From Labrys wisconsinensis (GTDB lineage: Bacteria > Pseudomonadota > Alphaproteobacteria > Rhizobiales > Labraceae), in the NCBI RefSeq assembly GCF_030814995.1, contig NZ_JAUSVX010000001.1, positions 558,001-622,000 of the forward strand: a stretch of 64,000 nt of DNA. Reading direction: 5' to 3'. Within the stretch, counting starts at the first letter, position 1, and every line of letters starts with the position of its first letter. A program made the position numbers and the translations under genes. Positions 1-8,972 of this stretch are shown piece after piece. The notes below the pieces were generated by a model. It did not search any database, was not told where the DNA came from, and saw nothing but the letters and a program-made list of their open reading frames with translations.

Positions 1-600
1 CGCCGCGCCATCCCCTGGCTCGGCGCCGAGCTGACGTTCCGCGCCGCCGGCGAGGCCGGCGATGCCGCCCTGCTCAACGCCTGGATGAACCAGCCGCGCG
101 TCGCCGCGATCTGGGACGAGGCCGGGCCGGTCGAGCACCACCGCGCCTATCTCGACGGCCTCATCGCCGATCCGCACATCCTGCCGCTGATCGGGCTCCT
201 CGACGGCCGGCCGTTCGGCTGGTTCGAGGTCTACTACGCCGTGGAGAACCGCCTCGGCGCGCTCTATGCGGCGGCGGACTGGGATCGCGGCTGGCACGTC
301 GCCATCGGCGACGAGGACTGCCGCGGCGCCGCCCATGTCTCGGCCTGGCTGCCCTCGCTGATGCACTTCCTGTTCCTCGACGAGCCGCACACCCGGCGCA
401 TCGTCGGCGAGCCCCGGGCCGACCATCGCCAGCAGCTGCGCAATCTCGAGCGCTCGGGCTTCGCCGCCGTCGGCACCGTCGACTTCCCCCACAAGCGGGC
501 GGCGCTGGTGATGCTGACGCGCGAGCGCTTCTTCCGTGACCACCTCTGGGCGCCGGGCGCGGCGGAGGCCTCCCTGGCCGGCACGCCCCGCGCCCGCTGA
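1..600 (+). CDS. siderophore biosynthesis N-acyltransferase (IucB/RhbD-like GNAT), 5'-truncated
   Basis: The frame is already open at base 1, so the start lies outside the window; 199 codons are visible. The protein looks like the acyl-CoA N6-hydroxylysine acyltransferases of hydroxamate siderophore pathways (IucB, RhbD, AlcB C-terminal domain). The family signature is visible: PFGWFEVY, then DWDRGWHV, FLFLDEPHTRRIV.EPR, and a closing F.HKRAALV followed by an RFF motif. Family knowledge: it acylates the hydroxylated side-chain amine made by the next gene. It ends 20 bp before the N-hydroxylase gene, and the two are almost certainly one operon. Which amine and acyl group are used cannot be read from the sequence. 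Function class is fairly sure. Confidence 0.8.
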   Translation, partial: RRAIPWLGAELTFRAAGEAGDAALLNAWMNQPRVAAIWDEAGPVEHHRAYLDGLIADPHILPLIGLLDGRPFGWFEVYYAVENRLGALYAAADWDRGWHVAIGDEDCRGAAHVSAWLPSLMHFLFLDEPHTRRIVGEPRADHRQQLRNLERSGFAAVGTVDFPHKRAALVMLTRERFFRDHLWAPGAAEASLAGTPRAR

Positions 601-620
601 CCTCAGCAAGGACAGCCCCG

Positions 621-1913
621 ATGATCGGCCCCTCCCGTCACGACATTCTCGGCATCGGCTTCGGCCCCTCCAACCTGGCGCTGGCGATCGCCCTGGAGGA
701 GGCCGGCCGCCCCCTGCGCGCGCTCTTCCTCGAGCGCCAGGAGCGCTTCGCCTGGCATGGCGACATGCTGCTGCCGGGCACCGACATGCAGATCGCCTTC
801 GTCAAGGACCTGGCGACGCTGCGCGATCCGACCAGCCGGTTCAGCTTCCTGAACTACCTGCACGCGAAGGGCCGGCTGACCGCCTTCCTCAACTTGCGGA
901 CCTTCAATCCGAGCCGCGTCGAGTTCAACGACTACCTCGCCTGGGCGGCGGAGCGTCTCGCCGACCGCGTCAGCTACGGCGAGACCGTCGAGGCGGTGGA
1001 GCCGATGGTCCGGGACGGCCGGATCAGCGCCTTCCAGGTGGTGTCGCGCCTCGGCGATGCCGGCCGGCGCGTGCGCAGCGCCCGCCACCTCGTGGTCGCC
1101 ACCGGCGGCCGGCCGCATGTCCCGGCGCCCTTCGCCTTCATCGGCGACCGGCGCCTCCTGCACGCCTCGCGCTATCTCGGCGGCATCGACGCCGCCCTCG
1201 GCGGCGTCACGGCGCCGCGCATCGCCGTGATCGGCGGCGGCCAGAGCGCGGCGGAGATCGCGGTGGATGCCGGCGAACGCTTCCCGCAGGCGCGGGTCGA
1301 CCTCGTCATCCGCGGCCATGCCCTGCGCCCCTCCGACGACAGCGCCTTCGCCAACGAGATCTTCGATCCCGAAACCGTCGACCTCGTCCACGGCCTCGAC
1401 CGCCAGCGCCGTGCCGATCTGCTCGGCCAGTTCCGCAACACCAACTATGCCGTGGTCGACGCCGACCTGATCGCCCGCTTCCACGCCATCCTCTACGACG
1501 AGCGGGTGCGGAGCGTCAGGCGCCATCGCCTGGTGCGGGACACCGAGACGATGGCGGCCGCCGCCCTCGGCGACGCCATCGTCCTGCGCCTGCGCGACCG
1601 CCTCGGCGGCACCGTCGAGGAAGCGCGCTACGACGCCGTGGTGCTGGCCACCGGCTATGACCGCAGCGGCCTGCCCGATCTTCTCGAGCCGCTGCGGCCG
1701 CATCTCCTCACCGGGGAGCTCGACCGCAGCTACCGCCTGCGGCTGCGCGCCGCCGACGCCACCGTCCATGTCCAGGGCTGGTCGGAGGCGACCCACGGTC
1801 TCGCCGACACGCTGCTCTCGCTGGTCGCGGTGCGGGCGGGCGAGATCGCCGCCGCCATCGCGGCCTTCGAGGCCGCGGCCGAGCGACCGCCGGCCCGAGC
1901 CGTCGGCGCATGA
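621..1913 (+). CDS. L-lysine/L-ornithine/diamine N-monooxygenase of siderophore biosynthesis
   Basis: 430 residues, the usual length for the IucD/PvdA/RhbE flavin monooxygenases, which use FAD, NADPH and O2 to hydroxylate a side-chain amine as the first committed step to a hydroxamate siderophore. The FAD site GIGFGPSN lies at residues 11-18, the NADPH-binding VIGGGQSAAEI near residue 200, and the C-terminal LATGYDRSGLPD motif is present. An AAGGA ribosome site sits about 9 bases before the ATG. It follows the acyltransferase and overlaps the MATE gene by four bases (ATGA). Substrate (lysine, ornithine or a diamine) is undecided; pairing with an IucB-like acyltransferase favours lysine or a lysine-derived diamine. 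Confidence 0.85.
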   Translation: MIGPSRHDILGIGFGPSNLALAIALEEAGRPLRALFLERQERFAWHGDMLLPGTDMQIAFVKDLATLRDPTSRFSFLNYLHAKGRLTAFLNLRTFNPSRVEFNDYLAWAAERLADRVSYGETVEAVEPMVRDGRISAFQVVSRLGDAGRRVRSARHLVVATGGRPHVPAPFAFIGDRRLLHASRYLGGIDAALGGVTAPRIAVIGGGQSAAEIAVDAGERFPQARVDLVIRGHALRPSDDSAFANEIFDPETVDLVHGLDRQRRADLLGQFRNTNYAVVDADLIARFHAILYDERVRSVRRHRLVRDTETMAAAALGDAIVLRLRDRLGGTVEEARYDAVVLATGYDRSGLPDLLEPLRPHLLTGELDRSYRLRLRAADATVHVQGWSEATHGLADTLLSLVAVRAGEIAAAIAAFEAAAERPPARAVGA

Positions 1914-3244
1914 GCGCGCTCGCCGAGTCCGCGGCGGCGGAGCTTGGAGATCCGCGCCTGCCGCGCCTCGTGCTGCGTCTGGCCGGCCCGGCGGTCGTCG
2001 GCATCTCGGCCCATTCGCTGCAGATGGTGGCGAATGCGCTGTTCGTCGCCGGGCTCGGCCCGGCGGCCGTGGCCTCGGTGGCGCTGGTGCAGTCGATGAC
2101 TCTCGCCGTCGCGGCGCTGGGCTACGGCATCGGCATCGGCACCGCTTCGGTCGTCTCGCGCGCGCTCGGGCGCGGCGACGGCCGGGCGGCCGGCGAGGCG
2201 GCGGCGCTCGGCCTCGCCCTGACCCTGCCGGCCGGCGCGCTGGCGCTGGCGCTGCTCCTGCCGGACGTCGAGGCGGCGTTGCGCCTGTTCGGCGCCCCGG
2301 CTTCCGTGGTCGCAACCGCCCGCGCCTATGCGCCGCTCGCCGTGATCGCCACCGCCGTCATGCTGGTCCATATCGTCGGCGGCTTCATCGCCCGCGCCGA
2401 GGCGAGCGCCCGCTTCTCCATGACGGTGATGGTCGGCGCCTTCGGCCTCAACATCCTGCTCGACGCGCTCTTCATCCTCGGCTGGGGCTGGGGCATCGAG
2501 GGCGCCGGCTGGGCCACGCTGGTGAGCCAGGCGGCCGCGGCGGCAGCCTATGCGCTGTATTTCCGGACGGGATCCGGCCTGCGCCTGCGGCTCTGCCTGC
2601 GGCGGGCCGCCGGCATCGTCCGGGAGATCCTGGCCGTGGGCGCCTCGGCCAGCGCGGCCGCCCTGCTCGCCGCACTCTCCCTCGTGCTGCTGATCCGGGC
2701 GGCGGCGGCCGAGGGCGAAGCGGCCGTGGCCGCCCTGGGCCTGGCCCTGCGCATCCTCGATTTCGGCATGCTGCCGGTGCTCGGCCTATGCAGCGGCGCG
2801 GAAGCCGTCCTCGGCTTCGCCCACGGCGCGGGCGACCGCGCCCGCCTCGACCGGGCCCTGCGCCTGGTCCTCGCCATGGCGGCCGCCTATGCCCTGGCCT
2901 GGTCGACGGTGGCGATCCTGTGCGCCCGCCAGTTGCTCGCTCCGCTCGCGCCCGACGCGGCGACGCTCGCCCTCGCCGTCCGCGCCTCGAACGCCATCGA
3001 GACCGCCTTCCCGCTCTGGGCAGTCGCCGCGGTGGTGCTGACGCGGTTCCAGGCCACCGGCGCCGCACACCGCGCGGCTGCCCTGTCCTTCGCGCCGCAG
3101 GGCTGCGCGCTGCCGGCGCTGCTCCTGGCGCTGGTGCCGGCCTGGGGCTTCGAAGGTGTCGTCGCCAGCCGCGCCCTGGCGGACGCGGCGGCCTGCCTCC
3201 TCGCTCTCCTGCTGCTCGCCGCCGGCCGCCGTCGCGACGCCTGA
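1910..3244 (+). CDS. MATE family efflux transporter, probable siderophore exporter
   Basis: A 444-residue polytopic membrane protein with the two-half arrangement of MATE (multi antimicrobial extrusion) antiporters. The N-terminal PRLVLRLAGPAVVG and VQSMTLAVAALGYGIG.GTASVVSRALG segments match the family's first repeat, and about twelve hydrophobic helices follow. The start codon overlaps the stop of the N-hydroxylase gene, so the two are translationally coupled. That context suggests it exports the siderophore or an intermediate; the family alone would equally allow drug export. The last 459 bases are opposed by the unusually long reading frame of the convergent sigma factor gene. Confidence 0.8.
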   Translation: MSALAESAAAELGDPRLPRLVLRLAGPAVVGISAHSLQMVANALFVAGLGPAAVASVALVQSMTLAVAALGYGIGIGTASVVSRALGRGDGRAAGEAAALGLALTLPAGALALALLLPDVEAALRLFGAPASVVATARAYAPLAVIATAVMLVHIVGGFIARAEASARFSMTVMVGAFGLNILLDALFILGWGWGIEGAGWATLVSQAAAAAAYALYFRTGSGLRLRLCLRRAAGIVREILAVGASASAAALLAALSLVLLIRAAAAEGEAAVAALGLALRILDFGMLPVLGLCSGAEAVLGFAHGAGDRARLDRALRLVLAMAAAYALAWSTVAILCARQLLAPLAPDAATLALAVRASNAIETAFPLWAVAAVVLTRFQATGAAHRAAALSFAPQGCALPALLLALVPAWGFEGVVASRALADAAACLLALLLLAAGRRRDA

Positions 3245-3769
3245 GGCCGGACGCACCGACGGCTCCAGGGCCCGGCGGCACTGGTCGTGGCCGCGGCGGA
3301 TGAAATCGCAGACCAGCGCCCGCGAAACGCCCATGGCCCGGGCAATGTCCTTCTGGGCGACGCCGTCGAGCCGGTGCAGCCGGAAGGCGTCGCGGACCCG
3401 GTCCGGCAGGTCCCGCAGCGCCCGTTCGACCAGGCAGAGCGCCTGGCATCCCTCCAGCCGGGCCGCCGGACAGGCACCGGCAGCTTCCCGACAAGGCGTG
3501 TCCGCATCCGCGGCGAAGAGCCGGGCCTCGAAGGCGATCCGGCGGGCGCGGTCGACCGCGATGTTGCGCACGGTGCGCACGACATAGCCCTCGGCGGAGT
3601 TGATCTCGGCCGGCGCCCTGCCGTCGAGGAGGCGGAGCATGGCGTCCTGCACCACGTCCTCGGCCAGGGCGCCGCACCCGACCTGCCGCCGGGCCAAGGC
3701 CACCAGGGCAGGCCGCATCGCCTGCGCCGCCGCCAAGAGCTTGTCTGTCCGCAGTTTGTCTGTCTGCAC
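2786..3769 (-). CDS. ECF sigma factor, FecI/PvdS/RpoI-like, with long antisense C-terminal tail
   Basis: The first ~170 residues form an ECF sigma factor: region 2 (AEDVVQDAMLRLLDG near 36-50, then EGYVVRTVRNIAVDRARR) and region 4 (LPDRVRDAFRLHRLDGVAQKD, ending in the helix-turn-helix GVSRALVCDFIRR around 146-159). The region 4 sequence resembles iron-starvation sigma factors such as PvdS and RpoI, which fits the convergent siderophore genes. Start is a GTG; it lies in a 15-bp imperfect tandem repeat (3741-3770) that yields the doubled TDKL near the N-terminus. No in-frame stop occurs where family members end: the frame continues some 155 residues, rich in Arg, Glu, Gln and Gly, antisense to the MATE gene. 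The tail is either real or the result of a lost stop or sequence error. Sigma domain sure, tail unsure. Confidence 0.78.
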   Translation of the reverse strand: MQTDKLRTDKLLAAAQAMRPALVALARRQVGCGALAEDVVQDAMLRLLDGRAPAEINSAEGYVVRTVRNIAVDRARRIAFEARLFAADADTPCREAAGACPAARLEGCQALCLVERALRDLPDRVRDAFRLHRLDGVAQKDIARAMGVSRALVCDFIRRGHDQCRRALEPSVRPASGVATAAGGEQQESEEAGRRVRQGAAGDDTFEAPGRHQRQEQRRQRAALRREGQGSRAVCGAGGLEPRQHHRGDCPEREGGLDGVRGADGEGERRRVGRERSEQLAGAQDRHRRPGQGIGGRHGEDQAQGPVEAGAVARAVGEAEDGFRAAA

Positions 3770-4328
3770 GTCGGATCCGATCCGCTGGTCGAAAGCGGCA
3801 TGGACATGGCCTCTCCAACGGCAATCCGCAAGTATTTTTCAAAATATACATGAAGATTGGAATTGTTATTGCTTGCACGCAAACTATTAACTTATGATAT
3901 TTAAATATAATTTTGCAACCAGTGCCTATATTCAACATTCTCAAAACTGAACACCTTGAAACGCGACGTGAGTGGCCGGGGAGAGCCGTCTGCCGGGTGC
4001 ACGCAGGGAAAAGACGTATAGTGCGGCCCGGCCCCCGCCCTGCCGTCGATGTCTGTCCAGGGTCGGAACACAAACCCCTGCAGGGGTCTGGAGGGTCGTG
4101 GCAATTTCGAGGATCACCGTTCCGTATCTTGCCCACGGCAAAAGCATAGCTGCGGATCGTCCACCGGCGTTGCCGATTTGCATCATCCCGGCCGGCAACA
4201 TAGTCTGCGCGGTCATCCGGAACTTGTCGGATATTGCATTGCGGTAGCCGATCCCGATATCCCCGGCGACCTCCGCCCGTGCGCCCGGCGCGCGGGCGTG
4301 CCGTGACGCGTCGTGAAGGAGTATTGCA
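3770..4328. other. 559-bp divergent regulatory region, no gene seen
   Basis: This gap separates the sigma factor start (minus strand) from the RND adaptor start (plus strand). Bases about 3836-3970 are strikingly AT-rich against the GC-rich background and include the 12-bp perfect palindrome ATATTTAAATAT (3897-3908). Nearer the pump genes is a perfect 14-bp palindrome ACCCCTGCAGGGGT (4074-4087), a candidate operator for an efflux-pump regulator. Short open frames here have no recognisable family, poor start context and no codon pattern; I reject them as genes. Iron control of the sigma gene is likely from context, but I could not match an Irr, Fur or RirA consensus by eye. Confidence 0.6.
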
Positions 4329-5504
4329 ATGACTGTCCGCATCAGCCGCGCCTCCGCCCGCCTTCATGCCGCTGCGCTCGCCGCCCTCCTCGCCACGACC
4401 GTGGGCGCCGGCGCCCAGATGGGCCCGCTGCCGGTCACCGTCGCCAAGCCGGTCAGCCGCAAGGTGACCGAGACGGCCGACTTCACCGGCCGCTTCCAGG
4501 CCTGGCCCTCGGTGCAGATCACCTCGCGCGTCACCGGCTACCTCGACAAGGCGACTTTCGTCGAAGGCGCCCTGGTCAAGGAGGGCGATGTCCTCTTCAC
4601 CATCGATCCGCGTCCGTTCCAGGCGGCGGTCGACCAGGCGACGGCGCAGGTCAAGGTGGCGCAGACCAGGCTCGACCTCGCCCGCACCAACCTGGCGCGC
4701 TCGGAGGAGCTCAAGCGCACCGGCAACGTCACCGACGCGACGCTGCAGTCCAACCAGCAGGCCTTCCTCGAGGGCCAGGCCTCGATCGAGGCAGCCAACG
4801 CCGCCCTGGCGAGCGCCAGGCTCGACCTCGAATTCTCGCAGATCAGGGCGCCGATCACCGGCAAGATCGGCCGCAAGCTGGTCTCGCCGGGCAACCTGGT
4901 CATCGCCAACAGCACCAGCCCGCTCACCACCATCGTCGCGGTCGATCCGATCCGGTTCTATTTCGACATCGACGAGGCGAGCTACCTCGCCTATATGCGC
5001 GCCAACCAGAACCGGGCGAACGGCGAGGAGGCCTCCTTCGCCCGCCTCGCCCTGCCCGACGAGAAGACCTTCTCGCATACCGGCAAGCTCGACTATATCG
5101 ATCCGCAGGTCGACAACGCCACCGGCACGGTGACCGCCCGCGCCGAGGTTCCCAACACGGACGGCTTCCTGACCCCCGGCCTGTTCGGCCGGGTGCGCAT
5201 CAACATCACGCCGAGCTACGAGGCGCTGGTGGTGCCGGACGTCGCGGTCGGCAGCTCGGACCAGGGCAACTATGTCCTCACCGCCGGCGCGGACGGCACG
5301 ATCGCCGTCAAGCCCGTGGTGACCGGCCCGAAATTCGGCACGTTCCGCGTGATCAAGCGGGGCCTCGCCGCCAGCGACGACGTCGTCATCAACGGCCTGA
5401 TGCGGGCCGCGCCCGGCGGCAAGGCCGTTCCGGAGCGCACCGAGCTGAAGGTGCCGGAGGACCTGGCCGCGGCCATGGCCCCGGCCCCCGCCGTGGTCCA
5501 GTGA
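4329..5504 (+). CDS. RND efflux periplasmic adaptor subunit (MexE/AcrA family)
   Basis: 391 residues with an N-terminal signal sequence ending near residue 30 (...TVGAGAQ), then the membrane fusion protein fold: barrel-sandwich (lipoyl-like) segment VQITSRVTGYLDKATFVEG, helical hairpin with Q-rich coiled coil (about 95-165), and beta-barrel domain. It should bridge the inner-membrane pump and an outer-membrane channel. The start is set by AAGGAG at 4316-4321, seven bases before the ATG. Similarity pattern is closest to the MexE branch. The permease gene follows 13 bp downstream; no outer-membrane factor gene is present, so a TolC-like channel must come from elsewhere. Confidence 0.9.
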   Translation: MTVRISRASARLHAAALAALLATTVGAGAQMGPLPVTVAKPVSRKVTETADFTGRFQAWPSVQITSRVTGYLDKATFVEGALVKEGDVLFTIDPRPFQAAVDQATAQVKVAQTRLDLARTNLARSEELKRTGNVTDATLQSNQQAFLEGQASIEAANAALASARLDLEFSQIRAPITGKIGRKLVSPGNLVIANSTSPLTTIVAVDPIRFYFDIDEASYLAYMRANQNRANGEEASFARLALPDEKTFSHTGKLDYIDPQVDNATGTVTARAEVPNTDGFLTPGLFGRVRINITPSYEALVVPDVAVGSSDQGNYVLTAGADGTIAVKPVVTGPKFGTFRVIKRGLAASDDVVINGLMRAAPGGKAVPERTELKVPEDLAAAMAPAPAVVQ

Positions 5505-5517
5505 GGGAGCGCCGTCC

Positions 5518-8500
5518 GTGAAGTTCTCGCATTTCTTCGTCGACCGGCCGATCTTTGCGGCCGTCGTCTCGATCTTCGTCGTCGTGGTCGGCCTCGTCAC
5601 CCTGGTGCAGCTGCCGGTGGCGCAATATCCCTCGATCGCCCCGCCGACGGTGCGCGTCCAGGCCTACTATCCCGGCGCCAACGCCGAGACCATCGCCGAG
5701 ACCGTGGCGACGCCGCTCGAGCAGCAGATCAACGGCGTCGAGGGCATGATCTACCAGACCTCGCAGGCCACCAATGACGGCTCGCTGACCATCACCGTCA
5801 CCTTCGAGACCGGCACCAACCTCGACATCGCCCAGGTGCAGGTGCAGAACCGCGTCGCCGCGGCCGAGCCGCGCCTGCCCGCCGACGTGCGGGCGCTCGG
5901 CGTCACCGTCAACAAGGCGGCCTCCGACTTCCTGCTGATCGTCAGCCTGTTCTCGCCCGACGGGTCGCAGAGCGACTACGACATGTCCAACTTCGCGCTG
6001 GTCAACATCAAGGACGTGATCAGCCGTGTCTACGGCGTCGGCGACACCTTCATGTTCGGCGTGCGCGAGCCCTCCCTGCGCGTCTGGCTCGATCCGGACC
6101 GGCTGGCGGCCTTCGGGCTGACGGCGGGCGACATCGTCGCCGCTCTGCAGGAGCAGAACGTGCAGGTCTCCGGCGGCACGCTCGGCGCGGCGCCGACCCC
6201 GAGCGGCCAGTCCTTCGAAGTGACGATCACCACCCAGGGCCGCTTCCAGGACGCCGAGCAGTTCAGGGACGTCATCGTCAAGTCGACGGCGGACGGGCGC
6301 GTGCTGCACCTGCGCGACATCGCGCGGGTGGAGATCGGCGCCCGCGCCTACGGCTCCAACCTCTATCTCGACGGCGCTCCCAGCGTCGGCATCGCCGTGC
6401 AGCAGCGCCCGGGCTCCAACGCCCTGACCGCGGCCGAGGCGGTGAAGGCGACGATGGAGCAGATCAAGACGACCTTCCCCAAGGGCCTCGACTATTCCAT
6501 CGTCTACAACCCGACCGAGTTCGTGCAGGCCTCGATCACCTCGGTGCAGGAAACCTTCATCGAGGCCATCGTCCTCGTCGTCCTGGTGATCATCGTCTTC
6601 CTGCAGTCGATCCGGGCGGCGATCATCCCGGTGCTCGCCATCCCGGTCTCGCTCGTCGGCACCTTCTTCATCATGGGTGCCTTCGGCTATTCCGTGAACA
6701 TGCTGACGCTGTTCGGCCTGATCCTGGCGATCGGCATCGTGGTCGACGACGCCATCATCGTGGTCGAGAACGTCGAGCGCAACATGCGCGAGGGCATGAC
6801 CCCGCGCGAGGCGGCGCACCGCACCATGGACGAGGTCGGCACCGCCCTCATCGCCATCGCCCTGGTGCTCTGCGCCGTGTTCGTGCCGACCGCCTTCATC
6901 CCCGGCATTTCCGGCCAGTTCTACCAGCAGTTCGCCGTCACCATCGCCGCGGCGACGGTGATCTCGGCCTTCAACTCGCTGACGCTCTCCCCGGCGCTGG
7001 CGGCGCTGCTGCTCAAGCCCCACAACACCGGCCGCCACCGCAAGGGCATCGGCGAGCGGCTGGCCGACCTGTTCAACCGCGGCTTCGACCGCATGTCGAA
7101 CGGCTATGCCGGCACGGTCGGCTTCGTCACCGGCCACCGCATCCTGTTCCTGCTGATCTATTGCGGCCTCGGCTATGCCACCTACGCGGTCTTCAACCGG
7201 GTGCCGACCGGCTTCATCCCGCCGACCGACCAGGGCTATGCCATCGTCGCGGCGCAGCTGCCGGACGGCGCCTCGCTGGAGCGCACCGACGCCACGGTGA
7301 AGAAGGCGCTCGACATCATCAAGGACGTGCCGGGCGTCGGCCACACCATCGGCGTCGCCGGCTTCTCCGGCGCCACCTTCACCGCCGCCTCCAACGCCGC
7401 CGCCATCTTCGTGCCGCTGCGCCCCTTCGACGAGCGCATCGCCAAGGGAGAAACGGCGGATTCGATCGTCGCCGAGATCCAGAAGCGCCTGTTCGCCATC
7501 CAGGACGGCTTCATCATCGTCATCAAGCCGCCCTCGATCCAGGGCCTCGGCCAGGGCGGCGGCTTCAAGATGATGGTGCAGGACCGGGGCAATATCGGCC
7601 TGCGCGAGCTGGAGAAGCGGACCCAGGCGCTGATCGCCAAGGCGAACCAGACGCCGGGGCTGATCGGCGTGTTCACCACCTTCTCCACCCGCTCGCCGCA
7701 GCTCTATGTCGATATCGACCGCACCAAGGCGCGCATGCTCGGCGTGCCCGTCGGCAACATCTTCCAGGCGCTGCAGGTCTATGTCGGCTCGGCCTATGTC
7801 AACGACTTCTCCTATCTCGGCCGCTCGTACCAGGTAAACGCCCAGGCGGACGGCCTCTTCCGCGTCGACACGGACGACCTCAGCAAGATCAAGGTCCGCT
7901 CCAGCGCCGGCGCCCTGGTGCCGCTCGGCACCGTGGTGTCCTTCCGCAACACCACCGGCCCGACGGCGGTGACGCGCTACAACATCTATCCCGCCATCAC
8001 GGTACAGGGGTCGACCCTGCCGGGCGTGTCCTCGACCATCGCTCTCGACCTGATGGAGAAGATCGCGGCCGAGACGCTGGGCCAGGGCGCCGGCTTCGAA
8101 TGGACGGACCTGTCCTACCAGGAGCGCCATGTCGGCAACACGGCCCAGTACGTCTTCGCCATCGCCGTGCTGTTCGTCTTCCTGTTCCTGGCGGCGCAAT
8201 ACGAGAGCTGGAGCCTGCCGCTCGCCATCATCCTGATCGTGCCGCTGGCGATCCTGGCGGCGCTCGGCGGCGTGATGTTCCGCGGTATGGACAACAACAT
8301 CCTGACGCAGATCTCCTTCGTCGTGCTGATCGGCCTCGCGGCCAAGAACGCCATCCTGATCGTCGAGTTCGCGCGCCAGCGCGAGGACCATGGCGACACG
8401 CCGGTGCAGGCCGTGGTCGAGGCCTGCCGGCTGCGCCTGCGCCCGATCCTGATGACCTCCTTCGCCTTCATCCTCGGCGTGGTGCCGCTGGCCATCGCCA

Positions 8501-8694
8501 CCGGCCCGGGCTCGGAGCTGCGGCAGGCCATCGGCACGGCGGTCGCCTTCGGCATGACCGGCGTCACCGTCCTCGGCCTGTTCCTGACGCCGGTGTTCTA
8601 CGTCGTCATCCGCGCCGTCATGCGCCGCCTGTTCCGCGAGCAGAAGCGCGAGGCGCTGCGGCCGGAGACGCTGAGCGAGCCGCCGGGGGTCTGA
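5518..8694 (+). CDS. RND efflux transporter permease (MexF/HAE1 family)
   Basis: 1,058 residues, the normal length for hydrophobe/amphiphile RND pumps. It opens with the canonical KFSHFFVDRPIFAAVVSI, and carries the TM4 proton-relay pair in GIVVDDAIIVVENV and the second-half relay helices including GLAAKNAILIVEFARQ. It exports drugs, solvents or natural products from periplasm and membrane using the proton gradient. Start is GTG; the GAGGG ribosome site overlaps the adaptor's stop codon, so the pair is translationally linked. Substrate is not predictable. The gene ends convergently with secA. Confidence 0.92.
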   Translation: MKFSHFFVDRPIFAAVVSIFVVVVGLVTLVQLPVAQYPSIAPPTVRVQAYYPGANAETIAETVATPLEQQINGVEGMIYQTSQATNDGSLTITVTFETGTNLDIAQVQVQNRVAAAEPRLPADVRALGVTVNKAASDFLLIVSLFSPDGSQSDYDMSNFALVNIKDVISRVYGVGDTFMFGVREPSLRVWLDPDRLAAFGLTAGDIVAALQEQNVQVSGGTLGAAPTPSGQSFEVTITTQGRFQDAEQFRDVIVKSTADGRVLHLRDIARVEIGARAYGSNLYLDGAPSVGIAVQQRPGSNALTAAEAVKATMEQIKTTFPKGLDYSIVYNPTEFVQASITSVQETFIEAIVLVVLVIIVFLQSIRAAIIPVLAIPVSLVGTFFIMGAFGYSVNMLTLFGLILAIGIVVDDAIIVVENVERNMREGMTPREAAHRTMDEVGTALIAIALVLCAVFVPTAFIPGISGQFYQQFAVTIAAATVISAFNSLTLSPALAALLLKPHNTGRHRKGIGERLADLFNRGFDRMSNGYAGTVGFVTGHRILFLLIYCGLGYATYAVFNRVPTGFIPPTDQGYAIVAAQLPDGASLERTDATVKKALDIIKDVPGVGHTIGVAGFSGATFTAASNAAAIFVPLRPFDERIAKGETADSIVAEIQKRLFAIQDGFIIVIKPPSIQGLGQGGGFKMMVQDRGNIGLRELEKRTQALIAKANQTPGLIGVFTTFSTRSPQLYVDIDRTKARMLGVPVGNIFQALQVYVGSAYVNDFSYLGRSYQVNAQADGLFRVDTDDLSKIKVRSSAGALVPLGTVVSFRNTTGPTAVTRYNIYPAITVQGSTLPGVSSTIALDLMEKIAAETLGQGAGFEWTDLSYQERHVGNTAQYVFAIAVLFVFLFLAAQYESWSLPLAIILIVPLAILAALGGVMFRGMDNNILTQISFVVLIGLAAKNAILIVEFARQREDHGDTPVQAVVEACRLRLRPILMTSFAFILGVVPLAIATGPGSELRQAIGTAVAFGMTGVTVLGLFLTPVFYVVIRAVMRRLFREQKREALRPETLSEPPGV

Positions 8695-8972
8695 TCCCGG
8701 CCGGCGGCCGTGCCGATCCGGCCGCGCCGTCCGGACGAGGCGCGCCTGCGCTGACGGCGCGCCAAGGCGCATTCGGGCTACGATGCCGCGGTCCTGCGCC
8801 ACGGATGTCTCTGCGGGCCGGTCTGGGTGCTGCTCGCGGACCGGCGCCGCCCCCTGCGCCGCCGGCTTCCACGCCCGCATGCGCGCGCTGAACCGGCGAG
8901 GCACCCTCGGCGGTCATGCCGGAGCGGCGCCTGTCGCCGTTCGCCTTCGTCTGAAGCGAGCCGGGCAGGCCC

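Noticed and set aside
5389-8904. 1,171-codon minus-strand frame opposite the RND permease
   Set aside because: His/Asp/Gly/Arg-rich shadow of a clearly identified gene, with no domain.
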